NCBI GenBank assembly: GCA_026645575.1
Contig: JAPKMW010000072.1
Coordinates: 1 to 61,576 of the forward strand
Direction: 5' to 3'
Source of the DNA: Caldilineaceae bacterium
GTDB taxonomy: Bacteria > Chloroflexota > Anaerolineae > Caldilineales > Caldilineaceae
DNA: 61,576 nt
Shown here: positions 35,743-45,680 of the stretch, one piece after another
Layout of the letters: the number at the start of each line of letters is the position of its first letter
Numbering within the stretch: position 1 is the first letter of the stretch
The notes under the pieces: generated by a model
The model's database searches: none
What the model saw: the letters and a program-made list of their open reading frames with translations, nothing else
Told to the model about the DNA's origin: nothing
Position numbers and translations under genes: made by a program

Positions 35743-35773
35743 GGTCGGGTTGATGTGGCGACGGAGGTATATT

Positions 35774-37645
35774 ATGAAACGCTGGTTTTGCTGGTTTCTC
35801 CCGCTGCTATTGCTGGCGAACAGTTGTATCGTGTCGCCGATTTCCAGCCAATCTGTTGCCAACCCGCCACCGGTAGCCGGGGCGCGTGGCATGAAGCTAC
35901 AGGTGCTTGGTCATATTAGCGGGGCGGCGATGGCGGTGGCGATCCGCGATCACTATGCCTTGCTGGGCTTTAGTTACGAACTGGCGCTGCTGGATCTAGT
36001 TGATCCGACCCAGCCACAGTGGGTGACTTCCTTGCCTTGGCCGTCCAACGACGTTGTATGGGTCGGTGACTATGCTTATGTGGTGGGACGCGATGGCTTG
36101 GCAATTGTGGATCTGCGCACGCCAACAACACCGGTGCTGATCAGCACCCTGGCTTTGCCTGATACCGCATCAGTGGTCGCGGTGGCGCATGACATTGCCT
36201 ACGTTGCGGCCTTTGGCGATCTCTATACGATTGCGCTGGCTGATCCACAGCAGCCGACCATCCTGGGCGTTACGCGACTGGCGACACGGATTACCGGGTT
36301 GGCGGCGCTTGGGGATGAACTCTACGCCGTCACACATGAAGGGTTTCTGCGCTTGGATGTCAGCAACCCGGCCCAGCCCATGGTGCTGGAGACGCTGGCC
36401 GATCCGCGGCTGAGTTACGGTCCGATGGTCGTGGATGGGGCGATCTATTTTGGCGGCAAAGCCGCGCTCTGGGTGAAAGCGTCGGCCTCCGCCCCGCCTC
36501 AGCGCATCCCTGTCCCGACCACAACGGTAGATTCGATTCTGGATGTGGCGATTGTGGACGGCATTGTTTATCTGGCCAGCGGCTTCCAGGGGTTGCATGT
36601 CTGGGACATTAGCGATCCGACGCAAGCCGTAGCGTTGGGCGTCTACCCCCTAAGCGGCTTGACCAAAGCGGTCGTGGCCCAGGGGGAGTACCTTTATACC
36701 ATCGATTGTGATGAAGGGCTGCGCCTCTTTGACGCTGCCAACCCCAACGCCTTGCGCTCGGTCGGCGTCTTTATGCCATTGGGCATTAGCTATGCGCTGG
36801 CCGTCAACGACGCCTTTGCCTATGTGGCCGCCGGGTACATTGGTGGTCTCCACCAGCTTGCGCTGGCCGACCCTGGTCAGGCGCACACCATCGCCGGCCA
36901 CCTTACCCGCAGTACGGTCAATGACCTGGTCATTGCCGACAACTACCTCTATCTTGCCGGGGAGGCCGGAGTGGGGATCATCGATCTAACGCCGCCAACC
37001 GCGCCGCGCCCGGTTACGCACTACCCCATCATGAATGCCTGGGGGCTTACGGTGGCCGGTCCAGCGCTCTATGTGAGTGACCCCGATGGCAACGTGTGGT
37101 TGTTGGATCGCACCGACCCAGCGCAGCTCACCACCACGGCCTTCTATCCCGATCTCGGCTATGCCGGTGGGATGGCGGTGGACGGGTCGCTGGCCTACAT
37201 TGCCCATCGGGCGGTCGGCATGAAGCTGCTGGCGGTTGACCAGCAGGGTGAACTCACGTTGCTGGGTCACTATCCGGTGACAGCCGTCATTCATAAAATT
37301 GTCGTCAGCAATGGGTATGCCTATCTGGCGCAAGGGAAACAGGGCTTGGACGTTGTCGATGTCAGCGATCCCACCGCGCCGCGTCTGGTTAATCATTATG
37401 ATACGCCGGGCCAGGTGCGCGATCTGGCGGTGCAGTGGCCTTATCTATTGGTGGCGGCTGGCGACGGCGGGTTGCAGGTGTTGGATATGACCGATCCGGC
37501 GCATCTGGTGGAAGTGGCGAGCCACCAAAGCTGCGACGGCGCCTATGGCGTGGTGAGCGCCAATGGGCTGCTTTATGTCATGCAACCGCTGGGTGGTCTT
37601 TGGGTATTGCGGCTAACAGGCCATGAGCCGGAGGAGGCGCCATGA
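35774..37645 (+). CDS. LVIVD-repeat beta-propeller lipoprotein (1)
   Basis: 623 residues with a short lipoprotein signal, Cys18 in LLANSCI. The mature protein consists of about a dozen LVIVD repeats of roughly 40 residues, each running like AYVVGRDGLAIVDLRTP..P. These form beta-propellers; the family is found on cell surfaces and no enzyme activity is established. CGGAGG precedes ATG 35774. The stop overlaps the next start by 4 bases (ATGA), so translation is coupled. It probably acts as a binding or scaffold partner of the neighbouring hydrolases (inference). Confidence 0.88.
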   Translation: MKRWFCWFLPLLLLANSCIVSPISSQSVANPPPVAGARGMKLQVLGHISGAAMAVAIRDHYALLGFSYELALLDLVDPTQPQWVTSLPWPSNDVVWVGDYAYVVGRDGLAIVDLRTPTTPVLISTLALPDTASVVAVAHDIAYVAAFGDLYTIALADPQQPTILGVTRLATRITGLAALGDELYAVTHEGFLRLDVSNPAQPMVLETLADPRLSYGPMVVDGAIYFGGKAALWVKASASAPPQRIPVPTTTVDSILDVAIVDGIVYLASGFQGLHVWDISDPTQAVALGVYPLSGLTKAVVAQGEYLYTIDCDEGLRLFDAANPNALRSVGVFMPLGISYALAVNDAFAYVAAGYIGGLHQLALADPGQAHTIAGHLTRSTVNDLVIADNYLYLAGEAGVGIIDLTPPTAPRPVTHYPIMNAWGLTVAGPALYVSDPDGNVWLLDRTDPAQLTTTAFYPDLGYAGGMAVDGSLAYIAHRAVGMKLLAVDQQGELTLLGHYPVTAVIHKIVVSNGYAYLAQGKQGLDVVDVSDPTAPRLVNHYDTPGQVRDLAVQWPYLLVAAGDGGLQVLDMTDPAHLVEVASHQSCDGAYGVVSANGLLYVMQPLGGLWVLRLTGHEPEEAP

Positions 37646-39462
37646 AACGGCAAAAACGCTTTCTCGCTTGCCTGCTGTGCGTCCTGCTGGCCGGCGCTTG
37701 TCGCCCCATCGTTGCTTCCACAGTTGACCAGCCGACGTTCCAACTGGTCAGCCATGTGGGCGGCCCGGCGCTGAGTATCGCAGTACAGGGTGATTATGCC
37801 TTTGTCGGCTTTAGCACCGAACTGATGGTGTTGGACGTTGCCGATCGCACCCAACCGCAGTGGGTGACCGCATTGCCGCTGCCGACCAATGATCTTGTTA
37901 TTGACGGCCAACGGGCGGCGCTGGTTGGGGTGGGCGGCTTTACCCTGCTCGATCTGGCGACGCCACGCGCCCCCATCGTGCTGGGCCGGATCGCCCTTGA
38001 CCTGACCCCCAGCGGCGTTGCCATGACCGGTGCATCCGCCTATGTCATTGGCAAAGATCGTTTGTTCATCCTTGACCTGACTGATGCCCGGAACCCCAGT
38101 GTGATCAGCCAGTTGTCGTTGCCGGAACGGCTGGAAGGTGTCACTGTACAGAACGGCGTCGCTTATCTGACTGGGAATCGCGGTCTCTACCTTGTCGATG
38201 TCAGCGATCCGTACCGTCCTGCCCAATTGAGCCTGCTGGCTGGGGCGCCGGCTGATGGCGCCCCCGTTCTCAGCGGCGACCGACTCTATTTCGGCAGTAA
38301 CGGCCAGGTGCAACTTGTGGATGTCAGCGATCCGACCGCGCCCTTGGTGCTGGCGCAAGCGGACGCGCCAACGTGGGTCAGTGAGTTGGCGGTAGTCGGC
38401 GAAGCGCTTTATGTGGCGAATGGCAATCAAGGGTTGCGCATCTTCGCTACACATAACCTTGACCCGATTGTTGCGCAAGCACAGTACCGGGCGCGTGGGT
38501 TGGTCGTGGACGTGGCGGTGCAGGACGGCTATCTCTATCTCATCGACGCCGATGAAGGCTTGCGCATCTTATCCGCTGCGCCGAGTGCCCTGCGCGAAAT
38601 CGGCGCCTTTACCCCCTTAGGCGTTACCTTGCGGATCGCCTGTACTCCCACCGATGTCTATGTCATGGCTGGCTGGAACCGCAATCTGCACCGCCTGGAT
38701 TGCGTAGATCCCGCTGCAGTACAGCAGGTGACAGCGCATATCGGCGCCAACGTTGTCTATGACTTTGCCCTTGCCGATCATTATCTCTACGTGATGGCTA
38801 CTGATGGCTTGTCCATCATCGACACCGCCGCCCGCGTACAGCCGGTGCTGGTCGGTAGGTATCCAGGCGTAAATCCGGGCCGTGTTGCCGTGACCGGTCA
38901 TACGATCTATCACAGTGACAATGGGGGGACGATCCAGGTGGTTGATGTAACCAACCCCGCCCACCCGCTGGTTGTTGACCACTACCCGGCGTTGGGCTAT
39001 GTCAGTGGCATGACCGTGGTGGACGGACGAGCCTATTTGCCGGTGTCTCAGGGCGGGATGGCGATCCTGGCAGTGGCCGATGACGGCAAACTGACACCCA
39101 GCGGTCACTATCCACTCGACCAACCAGTGGCGAGCATTGCGGTGCAGCCGCCCTATGCTTATCTTGCCGTCGGCAAGGCCGGTATTCAAATTGTCGATGT
39201 GACTGTGCCGTCGGCGCCGCGCTTGGTGAGCGTCTATGACACACCAGGGTCGGCAAGCGATATTAGTCTTGTTGGCCGTAATGCGCTTGTTGCTGACGGA
39301 CCAGGCGGCTTGCTTCTCCTGGATCTGCGCAACCCACAAGCGCCGGTGGAAGTGGCTACCTATCCTATGCCCGGCTATGCCTACCAGGTGGTCAGTGCGC
39401 AAGGGCTGATCTATGTGGCAGATGGTTTGGGCGGGCTTTATCTTTTGTCTTTGACGCCATGA
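37642..39462 (+). CDS. LVIVD-repeat beta-propeller lipoprotein (2)
   Basis: 606 residues, lipoprotein signal with Cys20 in LLAGACRPI. About a dozen LVIVD repeats such as AYLTGNRGLYLVDVSDP and AYLAVGKAGIQIVDV. It is a clear paralogue of the propellers at 35774, 39521 and 43628, with the shared opening HVGGPALSIAVQGDYAFVGF and shared ending with GGLY-LL. It overlaps the previous gene by 4 bases, with AGGAGG just upstream inside that gene. Recent tandem duplication of the propeller genes is likely, although proteins are diverged. Confidence 0.88.
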   Translation: MKRQKRFLACLLCVLLAGACRPIVASTVDQPTFQLVSHVGGPALSIAVQGDYAFVGFSTELMVLDVADRTQPQWVTALPLPTNDLVIDGQRAALVGVGGFTLLDLATPRAPIVLGRIALDLTPSGVAMTGASAYVIGKDRLFILDLTDARNPSVISQLSLPERLEGVTVQNGVAYLTGNRGLYLVDVSDPYRPAQLSLLAGAPADGAPVLSGDRLYFGSNGQVQLVDVSDPTAPLVLAQADAPTWVSELAVVGEALYVANGNQGLRIFATHNLDPIVAQAQYRARGLVVDVAVQDGYLYLIDADEGLRILSAAPSALREIGAFTPLGVTLRIACTPTDVYVMAGWNRNLHRLDCVDPAAVQQVTAHIGANVVYDFALADHYLYVMATDGLSIIDTAARVQPVLVGRYPGVNPGRVAVTGHTIYHSDNGGTIQVVDVTNPAHPLVVDHYPALGYVSGMTVVDGRAYLPVSQGGMAILAVADDGKLTPSGHYPLDQPVASIAVQPPYAYLAVGKAGIQIVDVTVPSAPRLVSVYDTPGSASDISLVGRNALVADGPGGLLLLDLRNPQAPVEVATYPMPGYAYQVVSAQGLIYVADGLGGLYLLSLTP

Positions 39463-39520
39463 AGGGGCAGCCGGCAAGTATGATTGAACGATAACCGGGG
39501 AAAGGAAGCGAGGAAGCGTT

Positions 39521-41371
39521 ATGATCCGCATAAAACGATGGGTAACGAGTTTACTCTGGTGTATCATCACCTTGCTTATCCTCACGGTGGCGTGCCGGCC
39601 GCTTGTTGATCCCACGGCGCCAACCTTGCAACTGCTCAGTCATGTGGCGGGGCCGGCGCTGACGGTCGCCGTGCAGGACGGGTACGCCTATCTCGGCTTT
39701 AGCTATGAATTGGTGGTGCTTGACATCCGGGATCGCACCAACCCGCAGTGGGTGGCGGCGCTGCCTTTGCCGACCACGGAACTGGTGCTGGCGGGACCAT
39801 ATGCCTATGTTGCCGGTCGTACCGGCTTTACCGTGGTCGATCGGCACAACCCGACCCAGCCACGAGTGCTATGGCGTTTGCCCACCACACGAACAGCCGT
39901 CGGGGTGGCCGTGGTGGGGACGGATGCCTACTTTATTGAAGATCGCCGGCTGCATCAGGTCGATGTTACCGACCCGCTCCACCCTCGCCTGCTCCGCACG
40001 CTGACCCTGTCGGCGCAACTGAACCACCTTACTGCCGCCGGGGCAGATCTCTATTTGAGCAGTTGGGATGGCGTCCAACGCTGGGCAACAACGCCGCACG
40101 CTCCGCCCCAACTTCGCTGCACCGTGGCGATGAAAGGCTATCCTTCCGCGGTGGTGGTGGGTGATGGCTATGCCCTCTTTGTCAACAACGAACGCCTGAT
40201 CACCATTGACACCACCATGCCGACGGCTTGCCCTGTGCTGGCCGAACGGGATAATCCTGACACGGTCTTTGGGGTGGCGCTGGCCGCCAACCGCGCTTAT
40301 CTCGCCAATGGCAGTCGGGGTCTGCGCGTCTGGGATCTCACCGACCCGGCGGCGCCGGTGGCAAGGGCCGCGTACCCGACACAGGGGATCGCCATATCGG
40401 TGATTGTGCAAGATAGCTTGGTCTACCTGGTTGATTGCGATGATGGGTTGCAGATTCTGGCGGCTGACGATTCCGTTCCCCTGACTCGTCTGGGCGCCTT
40501 CACCCCCCTGGGCGCGCCGGATCGACTGGTCGTGGCCGGCGACTATGCCTATGTGGCGTCCGGTTTTGCCAGTAATTTACACCAGATCGCCATCACAGAC
40601 ACGGCGCAGCTACATACCGCGACCACCCACCTGACCGCCAGCATGATCTATGGGTTGGCGCTGGCGAACAAGGCCCTCTATGTCGTCCTGGAAGATGGCT
40701 TGCAAGTGATCGACCTGACGACACCGAGCCGTCCCGTTCTGGGGCCGCACTACCCGCTGGCCGACGCAGAGCGCCCTCACCCGTGGCATATTGCCGTGCA
40801 GGGCGCGCACGCCTATCTGGGCGATACCCAAGGCAACGGCTGGCTACTCGACTTGACGGCGCCGGTGCAGCCGATTGGCCCACCCACCTATCCGGCGCTG
40901 GGCAATGTCGGCGCCATGAGTTTGACCGACGATTATGCCTACGTGCCTGTCCAGGGTGTCGGTGTTCGCATCTTTGCCATTGACGCTGCCGGAGGCTTGA
41001 CGCCGGTCGCCCTCTATCCGACGAGCGCCACCATCAACCAGACCGCCGTTGCTGCTGGTTATCTCTACCTGGCGGCCGGTCGCAGTGGCCTCTTGATCGT
41101 TGATGTCCATGAACCGACCGCCCCGACGCTGGTGCAGCACTATGCGGTGGACGGGACTGCGCATGACGTGACCATTGTCGAACCCTATGCGTTGATTGCC
41201 GCCGGTGAAGCCGGTTTGCAGGTGTTGGATATTCGGGATCCGGCGCAGCCGGTGGCTGTCGCCGCCTTTGCGACCCCGGATTGCGCCCATGTGGTGGTCA
41301 GCAGTGGCGGTCGGATCTATCTGCTCGATCAATGGGGTGGTTTTTATATTTTGATGTTGACGACGCCGTGA
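39521..41371 (+). CDS. LVIVD-repeat beta-propeller lipoprotein (3)
   Basis: 616 residues, lipoprotein signal with Cys25 in LLILTVACRP. It has the same repeat plan as its neighbours (HVAGPALTVAVQDGYAYLGF, then units such as AYLANGSRGLRVWDLTDP). It contains additional cysteines around residues 204-228 (LRCTVAM, TACPVL) that may pair. GAAAGGAAG lies upstream of ATG 39521. It is followed after 49 bases by the double hydrolase gene. Confidence 0.88.
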   Translation: MIRIKRWVTSLLWCIITLLILTVACRPLVDPTAPTLQLLSHVAGPALTVAVQDGYAYLGFSYELVVLDIRDRTNPQWVAALPLPTTELVLAGPYAYVAGRTGFTVVDRHNPTQPRVLWRLPTTRTAVGVAVVGTDAYFIEDRRLHQVDVTDPLHPRLLRTLTLSAQLNHLTAAGADLYLSSWDGVQRWATTPHAPPQLRCTVAMKGYPSAVVVGDGYALFVNNERLITIDTTMPTACPVLAERDNPDTVFGVALAANRAYLANGSRGLRVWDLTDPAAPVARAAYPTQGIAISVIVQDSLVYLVDCDDGLQILAADDSVPLTRLGAFTPLGAPDRLVVAGDYAYVASGFASNLHQIAITDTAQLHTATTHLTASMIYGLALANKALYVVLEDGLQVIDLTTPSRPVLGPHYPLADAERPHPWHIAVQGAHAYLGDTQGNGWLLDLTAPVQPIGPPTYPALGNVGAMSLTDDYAYVPVQGVGVRIFAIDAAGGLTPVALYPTSATINQTAVAAGYLYLAAGRSGLLIVDVHEPTAPTLVQHYAVDGTAHDVTIVEPYALIAAGEAGLQVLDIRDPAQPVAVAAFATPDCAHVVVSSGGRIYLLDQWGGFYILMLTTP

Positions 41372-41420
41372 GCAAAGGGTGAGATTCGTTGCCTACGGCT
41401 GATCGAAAGGAGAAAAACCT

Positions 41421-43550
41421 ATGTTGCGGTTCAATCAAATGTTTACTATGTTACTGCTGCTTGCGCTGATCCTCAGCGCCTGCCAGCCGATTCAGCCGGT
41501 TGTACCTGACACAGACACGGCGGTTGCATCATCTACCCAAGAACTGGCCCCGCAACCCCACCAACCGCGCTCCGACGCACCGACCTACGGTGTGCGTGGA
41601 CCATATGCTGTGGGCATCCGTGATTTTGTAATTGAACCGACGAGCGAAATTACTCGCCCACTGTCCATCAGCGTTTGGTATCCGGCTTTGAATCCGCAAG
41701 GTGCAACGGAGTCAATCACCTATCTGGTGGATTTCCCAGGCAGCGTTATGCCACCCATGCCAGTTGCTGGCCGAGCGATGGCAGATGCTAACCTCGATCC
41801 CACCAACGCCCCGTATCCGCTGGTCGTCTTCGTGCATGGTCAATGGATGTTCCGCCAGCAAGCCATCTACTTGGTAGAACATCTGGCTTCGCATGGTTTT
41901 GTGGTTATGGCAGCCGACTATGCCGATAATTGGGGTAACATATTTACAAAACCTGTCCATGAGGATGAAATCACGCGTCAAATTGATGTCAAACGACAGC
42001 TTGATTTCGCTGAACAATTGACAACCGTTGGTAATCCGCTCCAAGGGTTAATAGACATGGAGCATGTAGCCGTCACTGGCCACTCTTTCGGCGGCGAGGT
42101 GGCGCTGCAAGTTGGTGGCGCACGGTTTAACCTGGTCGAGTGGAATGAGAAGTTCTGTGTGCGCCATCCCGGCGACCCCAACGACCCATTTGGTGACTGT
42201 CAAACCTATGCCGATCATTTCGTAGAGATGGCTCGCTTGGCTGGTCTGGAGAGTGTGCCTGAAGGTCTATGGCCAGACTGGCGCGATCCACGCGTCGACG
42301 CGATTGCTCCATTGGCGCCAGGTGGTGCTGCTTATTTCATCGGTGGGGGGCTAGACAATGTACAATTGCCAGTCCTATTATTGATCGCTTCCACCGACAG
42401 TCTGGTTGGCGCAGGAATTGAGTATGCCCAGCTCTACGAAGCATTGCCAAGTTCACACAAAAGTCGCGTGGTCTTTGAAAACGCGGATCATTTCATCTTC
42501 ATCAACGAATGTAGCGCCAATCCCGGGATGGCGACAGTCGGTCTTGACTGGGCCTGTCGTGATTCCGTGTGGGATATGACCCGCATTCACGATCTGACCA
42601 ACCATTTCGTCGCTGCCTTCCTGCTGGCCGAGCTGAAGGGCGACGCCGACGCAGCCAAAGCGCTAACGCCAGAGAACGTCACGTTCCCTGGCATCGAGTA
42701 TGAGACAACGGCTTATACCACCACAACAAGTGCCGAGCCAACCACCGGCTATGCTGAAGTCAATGGCACCCGCCTCTATTACGAGCTGGCGGGGACGGGC
42801 GACGCCGTCGTGTTGATCCACGGTTTTGGCGCCGACAGCCGCTACTGGCAAGCCCAGTTTGACGCCCTGGCCGAAAAGTATCAGGTGGTGCGCTATGATT
42901 TGCGCGGTTTTGGCAAGTCCGCCTTGCCGGGGACAGAACCGTACACCCATGCCGACGATCTCAAGGCGTTATTGGACTATCTCGGCATTACGCAAGCCCA
43001 TCTCATCGGTCATTCCTTTGGCGGGGAAAATGCCATCAACTTTGCCCTGGCCTATCCCGCAGCTACGCGCTCCCTGATCTTGGTTGATAACGACGTACAA
43101 GGCGCCGAAGGGTTGCCGCCTTCCACGCCCGAAGAGGACGCCGCCTGGGCGGTTATCTTTGCGGCGCTAGAAAAAGGGGATCGGCGAGCTGCTGCCGAAG
43201 CAGTGTTGGATCTTCATCCCCTCTTTGTGGTGGCGCGGACGATGCCCACCGCCCGCGACTTGCAAGTCGCTATGTTTGCCGATTACAGTTGGTGGCATCT
43301 GACCGGCGGTGAAGATCCGGTGCTGCCCCCGAAGACGCCGGCCGCTGTGCGCCTCGGTGAAATTAAGGCGCCTACGCTGGTCATCATCGGTGAATTGGAC
43401 AACGCCTATCAACACAAAATGGTGGAGATCACGGTCGCGGGCATTTCGGGCGCCCAGAAGGTGGTGATGCCTGGTCTGGATCACTCCCCCTTTGTCGAAG
43501 AGCCGGCGGGTTTCAATCAGCTTCTGTTTGCATTTCTGGCGGGTAAGTGA
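41421..43550 (+). CDS. Lipoprotein with two alpha/beta hydrolase domains
   Basis: 709 residues, lipoprotein signal with Cys21 in ILSACQPIQ. The first domain (about 55-415) resembles dienelactone hydrolase/PAF-acetylhydrolase enzymes, with VFVHGQW and nucleophile Ser222 in GHSFGG. The second (about 440-705) is a classical alpha/beta hydrolase with VLIHGFGADSRYW, DLRGFGKS, nucleophile Ser532 in GHSFGG, and the C-terminal LDHSPF. A Thr-rich linker joins them. Two full catalytic domains in one lipoprotein suggest sequential attack on a polymeric or double ester. GAAAGGAG precedes the start. A 16-bp hairpin follows. Confidence 0.9.
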   Translation: MLRFNQMFTMLLLLALILSACQPIQPVVPDTDTAVASSTQELAPQPHQPRSDAPTYGVRGPYAVGIRDFVIEPTSEITRPLSISVWYPALNPQGATESITYLVDFPGSVMPPMPVAGRAMADANLDPTNAPYPLVVFVHGQWMFRQQAIYLVEHLASHGFVVMAADYADNWGNIFTKPVHEDEITRQIDVKRQLDFAEQLTTVGNPLQGLIDMEHVAVTGHSFGGEVALQVGGARFNLVEWNEKFCVRHPGDPNDPFGDCQTYADHFVEMARLAGLESVPEGLWPDWRDPRVDAIAPLAPGGAAYFIGGGLDNVQLPVLLLIASTDSLVGAGIEYAQLYEALPSSHKSRVVFENADHFIFINECSANPGMATVGLDWACRDSVWDMTRIHDLTNHFVAAFLLAELKGDADAAKALTPENVTFPGIEYETTAYTTTTSAEPTTGYAEVNGTRLYYELAGTGDAVVLIHGFGADSRYWQAQFDALAEKYQVVRYDLRGFGKSALPGTEPYTHADDLKALLDYLGITQAHLIGHSFGGENAINFALAYPAATRSLILVDNDVQGAEGLPPSTPEEDAAWAVIFAALEKGDRRAAAEAVLDLHPLFVVARTMPTARDLQVAMFADYSWWHLTGGEDPVLPPKTPAAVRLGEIKAPTLVIIGELDNAYQHKMVEITVAGISGAQKVVMPGLDHSPFVEEPAGFNQLLFAFLAGK

Positions 43551-43555
43551 ATGAA

Positions 43556-43593
43556 CTGGTGGTGCATGAAAGTTTTATTTCATGCACCACCAG
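43556..43593 (+). terminator. Perfect 16-bp hairpin inside the operon
   Basis: CTGGTGGTGCATGAAA at 43556-43571 pairs with 43578-43593 around GTTTTAT. It begins 6 bases after the double hydrolase stop and lies 35 bases before the next gene. It may reduce read-through into, or stabilise the mRNA before, the last propeller gene. Confidence 0.7.
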
Positions 43594-43627
43594 CAGCGGT
43601 TATCGATGACCGCAAGGAGAGGAAACA

Positions 43628-45559
43628 ATGGTGCGGCTCAATCGTCTGTTGATTCACTTGTCTGTCGTCACGTTGATGGCTAGCGCCTGCTTGCCGCTTT
43701 CCCCACTGCCCTTGTCGCTTGCCAACGTTGACCGGGTTGTGACAACAGCGCCGCAAGGGTGGCGCCTGCTACAGCCGCAACCCGATCTGGAAGACGGCTC
43801 CCATCTGGCCCTAATCGGACGACTGGGGGGACCGGCGCTAGCGGTGGCGGCGCATGGCAACTATGTCTACCTGGGTCATAGTTTTGAATTATCAGTGCTG
43901 GATCTGCGCGATCCGGCCCGTCCGCACCGGGTCGCCTATCTGCCGTTGTCGGCCAATGAAATTGTGCTGACCCCCAATGGGCGCTATGCCTACGTCGGTG
44001 GCAGGGACGGCATAACCGTTGTCGATCTGGCGCAGCCAACCCAACCGCGCACAGTCGGCTTTGCCCCGACTACGGTTGCCCTTACCGGCCTCGCTCTGGA
44101 CGGGCAGTGGCTCTATGCCGTCGATGCGCTCGGCGGCTTGTGGGTCTTGGATGGCGCTGACCCGATGAACCCGCAGATCTTGCACCAGACGCGTCTTGCG
44201 CAACGCGCCGAAAATATCATTGTGCAAAATCATCTGGCCTATGTTACGGCATATGAAGGGTTGCTTATCCTTGATCGCACCGACCCGACTCACCCGACTC
44301 CCATTGGCGCCGCCACAGAACTGGGGTGGTCGCTCTCCGCCGTCGTGGTGGGCGACTATGCCTATGTTACGACTATGGACGGGGTGGCGACCGTGGATGT
44401 GTCCATGCCGAGCCGCCCCCGTCAGGTTGCGCTGCTACCGTTGCCCGGCTATAGCGACGGCATTCTGCGCCAGGGCCAACAAGTACTGGTGGCCAATAGC
44501 ACCGAGGGCTTGGTAGTTCTTGATAACAGCGACCCCAAAGCGCCCACGGTGGCGGGCAAATTGCCGCTGCCGGCTTATCTGGTCGATATTGCCGCCGACG
44601 ACCACCTGGCCTATTTGACGGATCTGGCAACCGGGTCGCTGCATATTGTGGCGGTCGAAAAGCCGGCGCAACCTGTGGCCGTGGGCCACTATCAGGCGCC
44701 GGGCAGCGTCAATGCCCTGACGGTTAGCCAGGGTTATGCCTATCTGATTGCCGGCATGAACCGCACCCTCCATCTGGTTGATGTAACCAATCCAACCGAT
44801 CTGCGTGACGTTGGTCGCCAGACAACCGCGGTCGGCGGCCTCAGTCTAGCCTCCTCTGCGCAGCTTCTTTGCCTGGCAATGGCGCAGGCGGAATTTCAGA
44901 TCTTCGATCTCACCGATCCGACAGCGGCGCGGCTGGCCGGAACGATCACGTTGCCCGCTCCCATCCGTTTTCTGCGGGTTGATGGGCAACGGGCCTATCT
45001 GGTTGATGAACGGGGAACTGTGCATATTTGGGCTCTTGCCAACCGGACCAAGCCGGGTCAACTGGGCCGCTATCAACTCTACAACGATGTGCAAGATGCC
45101 GCCTTGCTGGGGGAGTGCCTCTTGTTGGCCAATGGGCGGGCAGGCTTGCAGATCATCAACGTTGCCAACCCGCTGACGCCGCGCCGCGTCGGTTATGTCG
45201 AATTTCCGGCGCTGGCTTGTCATGTGGCGACACAGCATGATACCGCTTACCTGATCACCGCTGACGGCGTCTTCTACGTGTTAGATGTGACGAATAGCCT
45301 GGATGTCCAGACGATAGGCCGGCTTGCCATCGGCTCGCCGGTCGATGAAATGATCGTCCAAGGTGAGTACGCCTACGTTGCCGTGGGTGAGCAGGGCGTG
45401 CAGGTCGTCGACGTGCAGAACCCGGCCCAACCGATGCTGGTCGCCACCTACCGCACACCGGGCCGCGCCCGTGACATTGTGGTTGCTGGAGAAATGATCT
45501 ATGTTGCCGCCGACTATGGCGGGCTGTTAGTTTTCCACTTCCAGCGACCAACGCGGTAA
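43628..45559 (+). CDS. LVIVD-repeat beta-propeller lipoprotein (4)
   Basis: 643 residues, lipoprotein signal with Cys21 in LMASACLPL. After a 35-residue linker come about a dozen LVIVD repeats (RLGGPALAVAAHGNYVYLGH at the start; YVAADYGGLLVFHFQ at the end). It closes the lipoprotein cluster. AAGGAGAGG precedes ATG 43628. It shares architecture with the three propellers upstream but is separated from them by the double hydrolase gene. Confidence 0.88.
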   Translation: MVRLNRLLIHLSVVTLMASACLPLSPLPLSLANVDRVVTTAPQGWRLLQPQPDLEDGSHLALIGRLGGPALAVAAHGNYVYLGHSFELSVLDLRDPARPHRVAYLPLSANEIVLTPNGRYAYVGGRDGITVVDLAQPTQPRTVGFAPTTVALTGLALDGQWLYAVDALGGLWVLDGADPMNPQILHQTRLAQRAENIIVQNHLAYVTAYEGLLILDRTDPTHPTPIGAATELGWSLSAVVVGDYAYVTTMDGVATVDVSMPSRPRQVALLPLPGYSDGILRQGQQVLVANSTEGLVVLDNSDPKAPTVAGKLPLPAYLVDIAADDHLAYLTDLATGSLHIVAVEKPAQPVAVGHYQAPGSVNALTVSQGYAYLIAGMNRTLHLVDVTNPTDLRDVGRQTTAVGGLSLASSAQLLCLAMAQAEFQIFDLTDPTAARLAGTITLPAPIRFLRVDGQRAYLVDERGTVHIWALANRTKPGQLGRYQLYNDVQDAALLGECLLLANGRAGLQIINVANPLTPRRVGYVEFPALACHVATQHDTAYLITADGVFYVLDVTNSLDVQTIGRLAIGSPVDEMIVQGEYAYVAVGEQGVQVVDVQNPAQPMLVATYRTPGRARDIVVAGEMIYVAADYGGLLVFHFQRPTR

Positions 45560-45607
45560 ATCAACCATGCACATAGGACTTACGCAACACCATTTCGTGG
45601 CGACAGG

Positions 45608-45680
45608 CCAGACCTCCGGGAAGTGGGCAAGAACGGTTACGTATGACCAGGCGGTTGTTGCCCACTTCCCGGAAGTCTGG
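45608..45680. repeat. Palindrome with CCGGGAAGTGGGC arms
   Basis: Arms 45608-45628 and 45660-45680 pair at 20 of 21 positions. The loop contains GTTACG. It lies in the 274-base gap after the lipoprotein cluster, where a terminator is expected. Confidence 0.8.
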
